Positions 41,931 to 51,700 of a stretch of 64,000 nucleotides of DNA are shown here, in pieces. Source of the stretch: Caldimonas thermodepolymerans. Its GTDB lineage: Bacteria; Pseudomonadota; Gammaproteobacteria; Burkholderiales; Burkholderiaceae_C. Positions within the stretch are counted from its first letter, which is position 1. Each line of letters starts with the position of its first letter. Location: positions 2,108,001 through 2,172,000 of the forward strand of contig NZ_CP064338.1 of assembly GCF_015476235.1 (NCBI RefSeq). Direction: 5' to 3'. Under the pieces are notes generated by a model, which saw only the letters and a list, made by a program, of their open reading frames with translations, had not been told where the DNA came from and searched no databases. Both the position numbers and the translations under genes were made by a program.

Positions 41931-43826
41931 CTAGGCCGAGGCGACCAGCGCCTTGATCTGCTCCAGCGCGGTGGGGTCCTCGATGGTGGTCAGGTCGCCG
42001 GGATCGCGGTGCTCGCACACCGCCTGGATCGCGCGGCGCAGCAGCTTGCCCGAGCGGGTCTTGGGCAGCACGGTGACGAAGCGCACCCGCGCCGGCCGGG
42101 CCACGGCGCCCAGCTTCTGGTCCACCAGCTTCATGATGTCGCCCTCGAGCTGCAGCTGCTGCTGCGGCGTCTCCACCGCGCCCGCATCCTTGGGCACGGC
42201 GAACGCCATCGCGACCTGGCCCTTGAGCGAATCGGCCACGCCGACCACCGCCACCTCGGCCACCGCCGGGTGGCTGGAGATGCATTCCTCGATCTCGCGC
42301 GTGCCCAAGCGGTGGCCGGCGACGTTGATGACGTCGTCGGTGCGGCCCAGGATGAAGTAGTAGCCGTCGGCGTCGCGGATGCCCCAGTCGAAGGTGCTGT
42401 ACGCCATGCGCCCGGGGAAGCTGCTCCAGTAGGTGCTGACGAAGCGTGCGTCGTCACCCCAGACGGTCTGCATGCAACCGGGAGGCAACGGGCCCTCGAT
42501 CGCGACCACGCCCTTCTGGTTCGGGCCGGTCAGCTCCTCGCCGGTCACCTCGTGCAGCAGCTTGACGTCGTAGCCGTACATCGGCACCCCCGGCGAGCCG
42601 AAGCGGCTCGGGCGCGGCTCCACCCCGTTGGCGATCGTCAGGATGGGCCAGCCGGTCTCGGTCTGCCAGTAGTTGTCGATCACCGGGCGGCCCAGCGCGT
42701 CGGCGATCCAGCGCGCGGTCGGCTCGTCCAGCGGCTCGCCGGCCAGGAACAGCGCGCGCAGCGAGGACAGGTCGTACTTCGTCAGCCAGGCCGGGTCCTG
42801 CTTCTTCAGCACCCGCACCGCAGTCGGGGCGCTGAACATCACCGTGACCTTGTACTTCTCGACCAGCCGCCACCAGATGCCGGCGTCGGGCCGGATCGGC
42901 AGGCCTTCATAGAGGATGGTCGCCATGCCGGCGATCAGCGGGCCGTAGACGATGTAGCTGTGCCCGACCACCCAGCCGATGTCGCTGGTGGAGAAATAGG
43001 TCTCGCCCGCGTTGCCGCAGAAGATGTGGCGCATGCTGGCGGCCAGCGCGACGGCGTAGCCGCCGGTGTCGCGCTGCACGCCCTTGGGCCGCCCCGTCGT
43101 GCCGCTGGTGTACAGGGTGTAGCTCGGGTGGGTGGCCTCCACCCAGGTGCACTGCACCTGGGCGTCGAGGTGCTGCTCGCGCAGCGCGGCATAGTCGACG
43201 TCGCGCCCCTCGACCCGCTCCATCGGCGCCAGGCCCCGGTCGACCAGCAGCACCTTCGACGGCTTGTGCTGTGCCAGCCGGATGGCCTCGTCCAGCAAGG
43301 GCTTGTAGGCCACCACCTTGCCGCCGCGGCTGCCGGCGTCGGCGCTGACGATGACGGTGGGCCGCGCGTCGTCGATGCGGCTGGCCAGGCTCACGCTGGC
43401 GAAGCCGCCGAACACCACCGAGTGGATCGCGCCGATGCGCGCGCAGGCCAGCATCGCGAACACCGCCTGCGGCACCATCGGCATGTAGATCAGCACCCGG
43501 TCGCTCTGCCTGACGCCCAGCGACTGCAGGATGGCCGCCATGCGCATCACCTCGGCGTGCAGCTCGCGGAAGCTGTAGGCCTGCTCCTGGTCGGTCTCGG
43601 TGGAAACGTAGATCAGCGCGTTCTGGTCGGCACGGTCGCGCAGGTGGCGGTCCACCGCGTTGTGGCACAGGTTGGTGCGCCCGCCCACGAACCACCGGGC
43701 AAACGGCGGGTTGCTGTAGTCGCAGATGGTCTGCGGCGGGGTCTCCCAGTCGATGAGCCGGGCCTGTTCACCCCAGAACCCGTCGCGGTCGGTGATCGAG
43801 CGGCGGTGGAAATCCTCGTAGCGCAT
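41931..43826 (-). CDS. prpE: Propionyl-CoA synthetase (propionate-CoA ligase)
   Basis: PrpE activates propionate to propionyl-CoA in two steps through a propionyl-AMP. The 631-residue acyl-adenylate-forming enzyme has the P-loop-like YTSGTTGRPKGVQ, the A5 region YWQTETGWP, and the catalytic lysine near the C terminus in PKTRSGKLLRRA, a common acetylation site. N-terminal features DYSNPPFARWFVGG and LCHNAVDRHL separate PrpE from acetyl-CoA synthetase. No prpBCD genes are nearby, so it is a stand-alone copy. A palindrome sits 32 bases before its start. Confidence 0.93.
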   Translation of the reverse strand: MRYEDFHRRSITDRDGFWGEQARLIDWETPPQTICDYSNPPFARWFVGGRTNLCHNAVDRHLRDRADQNALIYVSTETDQEQAYSFRELHAEVMRMAAILQSLGVRQSDRVLIYMPMVPQAVFAMLACARIGAIHSVVFGGFASVSLASRIDDARPTVIVSADAGSRGGKVVAYKPLLDEAIRLAQHKPSKVLLVDRGLAPMERVEGRDVDYAALREQHLDAQVQCTWVEATHPSYTLYTSGTTGRPKGVQRDTGGYAVALAASMRHIFCGNAGETYFSTSDIGWVVGHSYIVYGPLIAGMATILYEGLPIRPDAGIWWRLVEKYKVTVMFSAPTAVRVLKKQDPAWLTKYDLSSLRALFLAGEPLDEPTARWIADALGRPVIDNYWQTETGWPILTIANGVEPRPSRFGSPGVPMYGYDVKLLHEVTGEELTGPNQKGVVAIEGPLPPGCMQTVWGDDARFVSTYWSSFPGRMAYSTFDWGIRDADGYYFILGRTDDVINVAGHRLGTREIEECISSHPAVAEVAVVGVADSLKGQVAMAFAVPKDAGAVETPQQQLQLEGDIMKLVDQKLGAVARPARVRFVTVLPKTRSGKLLRRAIQAVCEHRDPGDLTTIEDPTALEQIKALVASA

Positions 43827-43857
43827 GCCTGTCGTCTCCTCTGGTGTACGGGGCGCA

Positions 43858-43880
43858 ACTCTTATGTCTTATACAAGAGT
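43858..43880 (-). promoter_or_regulatory. Operator-like palindrome before prpE
   Basis: A 23-base imperfect palindrome with perfect outer arms ACTCTT and AAGAGT and an AT-rich interior (ATGTCTTATAC) lies 31 bases before the prpE start. Read on the minus strand it contains TATAAG and CATAAG, so it probably overlaps the promoter. It is a good candidate for a regulator binding site; the regulator is not identifiable here. Confidence 0.5.
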
Positions 43881-44018
43881 GCCCGGACATTGGAGGCCGG
43901 AGAACTGACGCGACCCTGACGATGCACGGCCGCCCGCGGGAATGCCTTCCGGTCCGTGCTTCGGATGGTGCGCCGCCGCCCGGCCGGCTCCAAGCCGGGG
44001 CAACCCTCCCCCGATGCG

Positions 44019-44101
44019 TAGACGGCGTCTAAAAAAGTCTCCTAAGCTGTTGATACAGCAGGACTTTTCGGGTTGACGGCTGGCGGTCGCCGGAGTAAGG
44101 T
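44019..44101 (+). promoter_or_regulatory. AT-rich control region before the NlpC/P60 gene
   Basis: TAGACG-G-CGTCTA (44019-44031) is a near-perfect 13-base palindrome followed by AAAAAA, and GCTGT-TGAT-ACAGC lies at 44047-44060. TTGACG (44073-44078) and TAAGGT (44096-44101) are 17 bases apart, resembling a promoter, but the -10 would be only 9 bases before the start codon, giving an almost leaderless message. Confidence 0.35.
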
Positions 44102-44109
44102 TCGCCCCC

Positions 44110-44757
44110 ATGCCGCCGCGCGCCGCCTTCCCCACCTTCCGGCTGTTCCTGTGCCTGCTGGCCTCGCTGGCGGCGCCGGCTTGCGCGACGCCGGACGTGG
44201 CGGCCGACCCGGTCACCCAGCTGCTCCAGGAACGCGGCCTGATCCCGGCCGAAGCCACGGCGGACGCCACGGCGCCGCCCCCCGCGTCCGACCAGGGGCT
44301 GATGTCCCAGGTCCGGCACAAGGCCTCCGAGCTGGTCATGACAGCGATGAACTTCCTCGGCGTGCCCTACCGCCGCGGCGGCAACACCGCCGAGGAAGGC
44401 TTCGACTGCAGCGGCTTCACGCGCCATATCTTCGAGCAGAGCCTCGGACTGGTGCTGCCGCGCCGCGCCGACGAGCAGGCCCGCGCGCCGGGGCTGCTGC
44501 AGGTCCGGCGTGACGAACTGAAACCCGGGGACCTGGTGTTCTTCAACACCCTGCGGCGCACCTTCTCCCACGTCGGGATCTACGTCGGCGACGGCAAGTT
44601 CATCCATTCCCCGCGCGCCGGCGCCGAAATCCGCATCGAGGACATGCGGGTCGCCTACTGGCGCAAGCGCTTCACCGGCGCGCGCCGCCCCGCCGCGCTG
44701 GCCGAACCGGCGCCCCCGGCGGCCGAGTGGACCGCGCTGGACCTGCATCAACCCTGA
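44110..44757 (+). CDS. Secreted NlpC/P60 (C40) cell-wall hydrolase
   Basis: A 215-residue exported cysteine peptidase that probably cuts peptidoglycan stem peptides. A signal peptide (FRLFLCLLASLAAPACA, cut near 26) is followed by a variable stretch and the NlpC/P60 domain with catalytic Cys 100 in GFDCSGFTRHIF, His at about 153 in TFSHVGIYVG and a third polar residue in the KFIHSPRAG stretch. It has no binding domain besides the catalytic unit. It precedes moaA by 63 bases on the same strand, but no link with cofactor synthesis is expected. Confidence 0.9.
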   Translation: MPPRAAFPTFRLFLCLLASLAAPACATPDVAADPVTQLLQERGLIPAEATADATAPPPASDQGLMSQVRHKASELVMTAMNFLGVPYRRGGNTAEEGFDCSGFTRHIFEQSLGLVLPRRADEQARAPGLLQVRRDELKPGDLVFFNTLRRTFSHVGIYVGDGKFIHSPRAGAEIRIEDMRVAYWRKRFTGARRPAALAEPAPPAAEWTALDLHQP

Positions 44758-44820
44758 TCGCTGCCGCATTTGCACGCGGGGCGGCGGTCATTCCTGCGCC
44801 GCTCGGGGCAAAATGGGGGA

Positions 44821-45936
44821 ATGACCGGAAAAGTCATCCCCCTTGCGGATCATCGGTACGCCGCCAGCGTGCCGGTCGTGCCGTCCACGGCGGCCGCGCC
44901 CGACGGCCGGCTCCTCGACCGCCTGCACCGGCCGCTGCGCGACCTGCGCATCTCGGTGACCGACCGGTGCAACTTCCGCTGCAGCTACTGCATGCCGAAG
45001 GACGTGTTCGGCAAGGACTACGCCTTCCTGCCGCAGAGCTCGCTGCTGACCTTCGAGGAGCTGACCCGGGTCGCGCGCATCTTCGTCGCCCACGGCGTGC
45101 GCAAGATCCGCCTGACCGGCGGCGAGCCCCTGCTGCGCCGCCACCTGGAGCGGCTGATCGAGATGCTGGCCGCGCTGCGCACCGTCGACGGCGAGCCGCT
45201 GGACCTGACGCTGACCACCAACGGCTCGCTGCTCGAGCGCAAGGCCCAGGCGCTGAAGGACGCCGGCCTGCGGCGCGTGACCGTGAGCCTGGATGCGCTC
45301 GACGACGCCGTGTTCCGCCGCATGAACGACGTGGACTTCCCGGTCGCCGCGGTGTTGCGCGGCATCGAGGCGGCGCAGCGCGTCGGGCTCGGGCCGATCA
45401 AGGTCAACATGGTGGTCAAGCGCGGCACCAACGACCACGAGATCCTGCCGATGGCGCGGCACTTCCGCAGCACGCCCGTCGTGCTGCGCTTCATCGAGTA
45501 CATGGATGTCGGCGCCACCAACGGCTGGCGCATGGACGAGGTGCTGCCCTCGGCCGAGGTGATCCGCCGCATCGACGCCGAGATGCCGCTCGAGCCGCTG
45601 GAGCCGGCACAGCCGGGCGAGACCGCGCAGCGCTGGCGCTATGCCGACGGCGCGGGCGAGATCGGCGTGATCTCCAGCGTCACCCAGGCGTTCTGCCGTG
45701 ACTGCAACCGGGCCCGCCTGTCCACCGAGGGCAAGCTGTTCCTGTGCCTGTTCGCCGAGCGCGGCCACGACCTGCGCGCGCTGCTGCGCGGCAGCTACTC
45801 CGACGAGCAGATCGCCGCGGCGATCGGCCTGATCTGGCAGGGGCGCGACGACCGCTACTCCGAGCTGCGCGGGCAGCAGCAGGCTGCCCCCGGCAGCGGC
45901 CAGCAGCGCGTCGAGATGCACTACATCGGGGGCTGA
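44821..45936 (+). CDS. moaA: GTP 3',8-cyclase MoaA (molybdenum cofactor)
   Basis: MoaA uses two [4Fe-4S] clusters and SAM to turn GTP into the precursor of cyclic pyranopterin, the first step of molybdenum-cofactor synthesis. The 371-residue protein has the radical-SAM cysteines C50, C54 and C57 in [10 protein letters not shown], the second cluster cysteines in [18 protein letters not shown] and ends in the functional GG. ATG 44821 gives the expected [14 protein letters not shown] context after a 40-residue lead. No molybdenum-cofactor riboswitch fits in the short gap before it. It is the first of five packed genes. Confidence 0.97.
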   Translation: MTGKVIPLADHRYAASVPVVPSTAAAPDGRLLDRLHRPLRDLRISVTDRCNFRCSYCMPKDVFGKDYAFLPQSSLLTFEELTRVARIFVAHGVRKIRLTGGEPLLRRHLERLIEMLAALRTVDGEPLDLTLTTNGSLLERKAQALKDAGLRRVTVSLDALDDAVFRRMNDVDFPVAAVLRGIEAAQRVGLGPIKVNMVVKRGTNDHEILPMARHFRSTPVVLRFIEYMDVGATNGWRMDEVLPSAEVIRRIDAEMPLEPLEPAQPGETAQRWRYADGAGEIGVISSVTQAFCRDCNRARLSTEGKLFLCLFAERGHDLRALLRGSYSDEQIAAAIGLIWQGRDDRYSELRGQQQAAPGSGQQRVEMHYIGG

Positions 45937-45943
45937 ACCCAAG

Positions 45944-46255
45944 ATGTCCCACCCCTGGCTGCCCCGGCTTCCCGCCCTGCACCGCCGGCGCCTGTCCTGG
46001 GCGCTGGCGGCCAGCCTGGTGCTGCCGTGGATCGTCGGTGCGCTGGTCAAGACCACGATGCAGGCCGGCCTGCACGAAGACCCGCAGCGTGCCGCCGGCT
46101 TCGTCGACATCCTCGTGATCGCCATCACCGTCGCGCTGGTGCTGGCGGTCGTGACCACCGCGGTCGGCTGCTGGGTCGTCGCGGTGATGAAAGGTCCGAT
46201 GCAGCGGGCCGACGCCTGCCCGGTCGACCCTGAACAACAGAAGGAAGGCAGATGA
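45944..46255 (+). CDS. Small two-helix membrane protein, unknown function
   Basis: A 103-residue protein with two hydrophobic segments, about 18-38 ([18 protein letters not shown]) and 53-78 ([20 protein letters not shown]), joined by a short loop with HEDPQRA; the ends are basic (N terminus) and polar. I recognise no family. It starts 7 bases after moaA and its stop overlaps the mobA start as ATGA, so it is very likely expressed with the molybdenum-cofactor genes, which is the only functional hint. Confidence 0.75.
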   Translation: MSHPWLPRLPALHRRRLSWALAASLVLPWIVGALVKTTMQAGLHEDPQRAAGFVDILVIAITVALVLAVVTTAVGCWVVAVMKGPMQRADACPVDPEQQKEGR

Positions 46256-46845
46256 GCATTGCGCCCGAGCAGATCACGGGCCTGATCCTCGCCGGCGGCC
46301 GCGGCAGCCGCATGGGTGGCGTGGACAAGGGATTGCAGAACTTCCGCGGCATGCCGCTGGCGCTGCACGCACTGCTGCGGCTCGCCCCGCAAGTGGGCAG
46401 CGTGATGATCAACGCCAACCGCAACCTGGGCGCCTACGAAGCCTTCGGCGCGCCGGTCTGGCCCGACGCGCTGCCGGACTACGCCGGGCCGCTGGCCGGC
46501 TTCCTGACCGGCCTGGAGCATTGCGAGACGCCCTACCTGGTCACGGTACCCTGCGACACCCCGCTGTTCCCCGAGGACCTGGTCGCCCGGCTGGCCGACG
46601 CGCTGGCGCAGGCCGACGCCGACATCGCGATGGTCCGCACCGGCGAGCAGGTGCAGCCGGTGTTCTGCCTGCTCAAGAGCTCCCTGGTGGAGAGCTTGGT
46701 GCGCTTCACCCACGAGGGCGGTCGCAAGATCGACCGCTGGACGGCGCAACACCGCTGTATCGAGGTGCCCTTCGACGATGAGTCTGCTTTCTTCAATGCC
46801 AACACCCTGGAAGAACTCCGGCAGCTCGAGGCCTCCCATGGCTGA
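46252..46845 (+). CDS. mobA: Molybdenum cofactor guanylyltransferase MobA
   Basis: MobA attaches GMP to molybdopterin to make the bis-MGD cofactor. The 197-residue nucleotidyltransferase has the signature [14 protein letters not shown] at 13-26, [11 protein letters not shown] in the metal-binding loop and the [12 protein letters not shown] helix. Its presence suggests enzymes of the DMSO-reductase family elsewhere in the genome. It overlaps the small membrane gene by 4 bases and the GNAT gene by 8 bases. Confidence 0.95.
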   Translation: MSIAPEQITGLILAGGRGSRMGGVDKGLQNFRGMPLALHALLRLAPQVGSVMINANRNLGAYEAFGAPVWPDALPDYAGPLAGFLTGLEHCETPYLVTVPCDTPLFPEDLVARLADALAQADADIAMVRTGEQVQPVFCLLKSSLVESLVRFTHEGGRKIDRWTAQHRCIEVPFDDESAFFNANTLEELRQLEASHG

Positions 46846-47377
46846 GACCGTCACGCCGCTGATCCGCCGGCTCGAGCCGCAGGACCTGCCCGCCTACAAG
46901 GCGCTGCGGGACGAAGCGCTGGAGCGACACCCGGAATCGTTCGTCTCCGACCCGGCCACCGAACGCATGCGCTCGCCCGAGAGCTACCTGGGGCGGCTCG
47001 GCTGGTCCGAGGCGATGGGCGGCACCTTCCTGCTGGGCGCCTGGCTGGGCGACGAGCTGGCCGGCAGCATCGCCTGCGAACGCGAGCTGATGCCCAAGAT
47101 CCGGCACCGCGCCAACATCGTCGGCATGTACGTGCGCGAACGCCACACCCGCCACGGCATCGGCCGCCAGCTGCTCGGCGCCGCGATCGACCTGGCGCGC
47201 CAGGCCGACGGGCTGGAGATGCTGGTGCTCACGGTGACCGCTTCCAACGAACGCGCGGTGCGCATGTACGAGCGCGCCGGCTTCCGCATCTACGGCCTGC
47301 TGCCGCGCGCGATCCGCATCGAGACCGGCACGCGGGTGCGCTACTACGACAAGGCCCACATGATGCTCGAGCTATGA
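46838..47377 (+). CDS. GNAT-family N-acetyltransferase
   Basis: A 179-residue acetyl-CoA-dependent transferase. The family's acetyl-CoA loop is [20 protein letters not shown] (about 98-117), and the closing strands contain [21 protein letters not shown], which is typical of GNAT motif B. The substrate is unknown. It overlaps mobA by 8 bases and moeA by 4 bases, so it is embedded in the molybdenum-cofactor genes, though nothing in the sequence ties it to that pathway. Confidence 0.9.
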   Translation: MAETVTPLIRRLEPQDLPAYKALRDEALERHPESFVSDPATERMRSPESYLGRLGWSEAMGGTFLLGAWLGDELAGSIACERELMPKIRHRANIVGMYVRERHTRHGIGRQLLGAAIDLARQADGLEMLVLTVTASNERAVRMYERAGFRIYGLLPRAIRIETGTRVRYYDKAHMMLEL

Positions 47378-48675
47378 GCACCACGACCCTTCCCCCTTCC
47401 CTCGAACAGGTCGCCTCCTGCCTCGGAGGCTACGACCCGAAAGCCCTGCCGGTGGCGCAGGCGCAGGAGTTCATCGCGCGCTTCGTGCCGCGCGTGCAGG
47501 CCGTCGAGAAGCTCGCGCTGCGCGCCGCGCTGGGCCGCGTGCTGGCCGCCGACGTGGTTTCCCCGATCGACGTGCCGGCGCACGACAACTCGGCCATGGA
47601 CGGCTATGCACTACGGGGCACCGAGCTGGCCACCGACGCACCGACGCGCCTGAAGGTCGCCGGCAGCGGCTTTGCCGGCCAGCAGTTCGAGGGCGAGGTG
47701 CCGCCGGGGGCCTGCGTGCGCATCATGACCGGCGCGGTGATGCCCGCCGGGCTGGACACCGTGGTGCCGCAGGAGTTCACGACGCTCGAAGGCGACACGG
47801 TGGTGATCCCGCCCGGCGTGGTGCGCCCCGGCGACAACCGGCGCCTGCGCGGCGAGGACCTGGCGCGCGGGCAGGCCGCGCTGCGCCAGGGCAAGGTGCT
47901 GGGCCCGGCCGACCTGGGCCTGATCGCCTCGCTGGGCCAGGCCGAGGTGCCGGTCTGGCGCCGCCTGCGCGTGGCCTTCTTCTCCACCGGCGACGAGCTG
48001 CGCTCGATCGGCGAGCCGCTGGACGCCGGCTGCGTCTACGACAGCAACCGCTACACGCTGCACGGCATGCTGCAGCGCCTGGGCGTCGAGCTGCTGGACC
48101 TGGGCGTGGTGCGCGACGACGCCGCGGCGCTGGAAGCGGCGCTGCGCACCGCCGCCGACAGCGCCGACGTGATCATCACCTCGGGCGGGGTGTCGGTCGG
48201 CGAGGCCGACTACACCAGGCAGGTAATCGAGCGGCTCGGCGAAGTGGCGTTCTGGCGCATCGCGATGCGCCCCGGCCGGCCGATGGCCTTCGGCCGCATC
48301 TGGAGCGCCGGGCCGGGCTCGCGCTCGGCGGTGTTCTTCGGGCTGCCGGGCAATCCGGTGGCGGTGATGGTGACCTTCTACGCCTTCGTGCGCGACGCGC
48401 TGCTGCGCATGGGCGGTGCCGAACCCCGGCCGCTGCCGATGCTGCGCGCACGCGCCGCCGGCGCGATCCGCAAGAAGCCGGGTCGCACCGAGTACCAGCG
48501 CGTGGTCGTGGAGCGCGAAGGCAGCGAGTGGGTGGCCCGCGTCACGGGCTCGCAGGGCTCGGGCATCCTGCGCTCGATGTCCGAAGCCAACGGGTTGCTG
48601 GTGCTGCCCCACGAGCAGGGCAACGTCGCAGCCGGCGACCCGGTCGACGTGCTGCCCTTCGAAGGCCTGGTCTGA
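47374..48675 (+). CDS. moeA: Molybdopterin molybdenumtransferase MoeA
   Basis: MoeA inserts molybdenum into adenylated molybdopterin. The 433-residue protein has the N-terminal domain II region, then the MogA-like domain with DVIITSGGVSVGEADY, RPGRPMAFGR and FFGLPGNPVAVMVTFY, and a C-terminal beta domain with the RAAGAIRKKPGRTEYQR pattern. It is coupled to the GNAT gene by an ATGA overlap and ends the five-gene moaA-to-moeA run. It converges on the RND pump gene. Confidence 0.97.
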   Translation: MSTTTLPPSLEQVASCLGGYDPKALPVAQAQEFIARFVPRVQAVEKLALRAALGRVLAADVVSPIDVPAHDNSAMDGYALRGTELATDAPTRLKVAGSGFAGQQFEGEVPPGACVRIMTGAVMPAGLDTVVPQEFTTLEGDTVVIPPGVVRPGDNRRLRGEDLARGQAALRQGKVLGPADLGLIASLGQAEVPVWRRLRVAFFSTGDELRSIGEPLDAGCVYDSNRYTLHGMLQRLGVELLDLGVVRDDAAALEAALRTAADSADVIITSGGVSVGEADYTRQVIERLGEVAFWRIAMRPGRPMAFGRIWSAGPGSRSAVFFGLPGNPVAVMVTFYAFVRDALLRMGGAEPRPLPMLRARAAGAIRKKPGRTEYQRVVVEREGSEWVARVTGSQGSGILRSMSEANGLLVLPHEQGNVAAGDPVDVLPFEGLV

Positions 48676-48697
48676 ACTGACGCGGAAATCGCGGCCG

Positions 48698-48728
48698 GCC
48701 CGGCGCGACAGCCAGCTGCGCGCCGGGC
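48698..48728. terminator. GC hairpin between moeA and the RND pump gene (tentative)
   Basis: A perfect 10-base-pair stem (GCCCGGCGCG with CGCGCCGGGC) around an 11-base loop sits in the 69-base gap between convergent genes. No T tract follows on either strand, so it may act through rho or only as an mRNA end barrier. Confidence 0.35.
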
Positions 48729-48744
48729 ACCGCCCTGGCAGGCC

Positions 48745-51700
48745 TCAGACCGAGGCGTCCACCTCGGCCGGCGGGACCGGCGTGGTGATCGGGCCCGGGG
48801 TGGCCTGCCGCGCGAACAGCGTGTACATCGTCGGCACGACGAAGATGGTCAGCAGCGTGCCCAGCGTCATGCCGCCGACGATCACCCAGCCGATCTGCTG
48901 ACGGCTCTCCGCGCCCGCGCCGTGGGCCAGCGCCAGCGGCAGCGCGCCCAGCACCATCGCGCCGGTGGTCATCATGATCGGGCGCAGGCGCAGCGCCGCG
49001 GCATGCTTGACCGCCTCCAGCACCGCCTCGCCCTTCTGCCGCTGCTGGTTGGCGAACTCGACGATCAGGATGCCGTGCTTGGTGATCAGGCCCACCAGCG
49101 TGATCAGGCCGATCTGCGAGTAGACGTTCAACGTGCCGCCGGTGAGCTTGAGCGCCACCAAGGCGCCGAGCATCGACATCGGCACCGACAGCATGATCAC
49201 GAACGGATCGACGAAGCTCTCGAACTGCGCCGACAGCACCAGGAAGATGAACAGCAGCGCCAGCACGAACACCAGCCCCAGCGCGCCGCTGGAGGAGCGG
49301 AACTCGCGCGAGACACCGTTGAGCTCGGTGCTGTAGCCCTGCGGCAGCAGCTCGTTCGCCTTGGCGTCGAGGAAGTCGAGTGCCTCGCCCAGCGAGAACC
49401 CCGGCGCCAGGTTGGCCGTGATCGAGACGGAACGGCGCTGGTTGAAGTGGTTCAGCTCGCGCGGCGAGACGGCCTCGCGCACCCGCACCAGCGACGACAG
49501 CGGGATCATGCGGTTGTCGCGCCCGCGCACGAACAGCCGCTCGATGTCGTCCGGCCGGCTGCGGCCGCTCGCCTCGGTCTGCACGATCACGTCGTACTGC
49601 TCGGCGTCGCGCTTGTAGCGCGTGACCTTGCGCCCGCCCAGCATGGTCTCGATGGTGCGCGCCACCTGCTCGACCGCCACGCCGGCATCGGCGGCGCGCT
49701 CGCGGTCGACGTCGATGTAGATCTCGGGCTTGTTCAGCTCCAGGTCGGTGTCGGGCTGCACGAAGCCGCCATGGCGCTTCATCTCGTCGACGAAGCGCTG
49801 CGCCACCTGGGACAGGTTGGCGTAGCTGTCCGAGGTCATGATCACGAAGTTGACCGAGCGCTCGCGCATGCCCTGCCCCAGCGACGGCGGCGTCACCGGG
49901 AAGGCATTGATGCCCGGCAGCGCGGCCATCTTCGGCTGCAGGTCCTGCGCCAGCTCCATCGTCGTGCGCTTGCGCTCGCTCCAGTCCACCGTGCGCAGGA
50001 ACGACACGCCCTGCGTGACGGTCGGGTTGCCGGCGACGATGAACACCCGGTCGAATTCCGGGTACTGCATGCCGATGCGCTCGATCTCCTGCATGTACTT
50101 CTCGGTGTAGCCGAGCGTCGAGCCGTCCGGGGCGCGCACGTTCACGAGCACGGTGCCGCGGTCCTCCATCGGCGCCAGCTCGCTGCGCATGTTCTTGAAC
50201 AGCACCCAGCTGCCCGCCCCGCAGGCCAGCATCACGGCGACCACCAGCCAGCGGCGCTGCAGCGTCCAGCCCAGCGCCCCCGCATAGAGCTCGACCACCT
50301 TGTCCAGGCCGCGCTCCATGAAGCGGTCGAAGCGGGTCGGGTTCGCGGTGTGGCGCAGCAGCTTGGAGCACAGCATCGGCGACAGGGTCAGCGCGACGAA
50401 GCCCGACACCAGCACGGCACCGGCCAGGGTCAGCGCGAACTCGACGAACAGTCGGCCGGTGCGCCCCGGGGTGAACGCCAGCGGCGCGTACACCGCCACC
50501 AGGGTCAGCGTCATCGCCACCACGGCGAAGCCGATCTCCTTGGCCCCGCGGATGGCCGCCGCGAACGGCGTCATGCCCTCCTCGATGTGGCGGTAGATGT
50601 TCTCCAGCACCACGATGGCGTCGTCGACCACCAGGCCGATCGCCAGCACCAGCGCCAGCAGCGTCAGCGTGTTGATCGTGAAGCCGGCCGCCGACATCAG
50701 CGCGAACGCGCCGATCAGGCTCACCGGGATCGTCACCAGCGGGATGATGGAGGCGCGCAGCGTGCGCAGGAACACGAACACCACCAGCGCCACCAGCACC
50801 ACCGCCTCGACGATGGTCGAGTAGACCGACTTCACCGAGCGGTCGATGAACACCGAGGTGTCGTTGGCGACCTGCACGCGCATGCCCGGCGGCAGTTCCT
50901 CCTGGATGCGCGGCAGCATGGCCTGCACGCCGGCAGACACCTCCAGCGGGTTGGCGGTGGCCTGCCGCACCACGCCGAGCGAGACCGAGTAGGTGCCGTT
51001 CAGGCGCGTGCTGGAGCGCTCGCTGGCGGGCGCCTCCTCGACACGCGCGACGTCGCGCAACCGCACCGTGTAGCCGTTGACCTGGCGCAGCGCGATCTCC
51101 TCGAACTGCGCCGGGGTGGTCAGGTTGGTCTGCGCCGTGACGCTGAACTCGCGCGCCTGCCCCTCGATGCGCCCGGCCGGCACCTCCAGGTTCTGCTTGC
51201 GCAGCGCGTCCTCGACGTCCTGCACCGTGACCTGGTAGGCCGCGAGCTTGTCCGGATCGAGCCAGACGCGCATCGCGAACTCGCGCTCGCCGCGCACCAG
51301 CACGTCGGCCACGCCCGGCACGGTCTGCAGGCGCGGCTTGATGATGCGGTTGGCGATGTCGGTGATCTGCAGCGGCGACACCGACTGCGAGGTGCTGGTG
51401 AAGGCCAGCCAGATGGTCGGGAAGGCGTCGGCCTCGACCTTGGAGATGATCGGCTCGTCGACCTCGTCCGGCAGGCGCCCGCGCACGCGCGAGACGCGGT
51501 CGCGCACGTCGGCCGCGGCGTCGTCCGGGTCCTTCTCGAGCTTGAAGCGCACCGTGATCTGGCTGCGCTCCTGGCGCGAGATCGAGGTGATGATGTCCAC
51601 CCCGTCGATGCCGGCGATGGAGTCCTCCAGCGGCTTGGTGACCTGCGACTCGATCACCTCGGCCGAGGCACCGGTCAGCGTGGTGCTGACCGTCACCACC

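Noticed and set aside
44758-44820. A molybdenum-cofactor riboswitch before moaA
   Set aside because: The gap is only 63 bases, too short for the aptamer, and no expected paired elements are visible.
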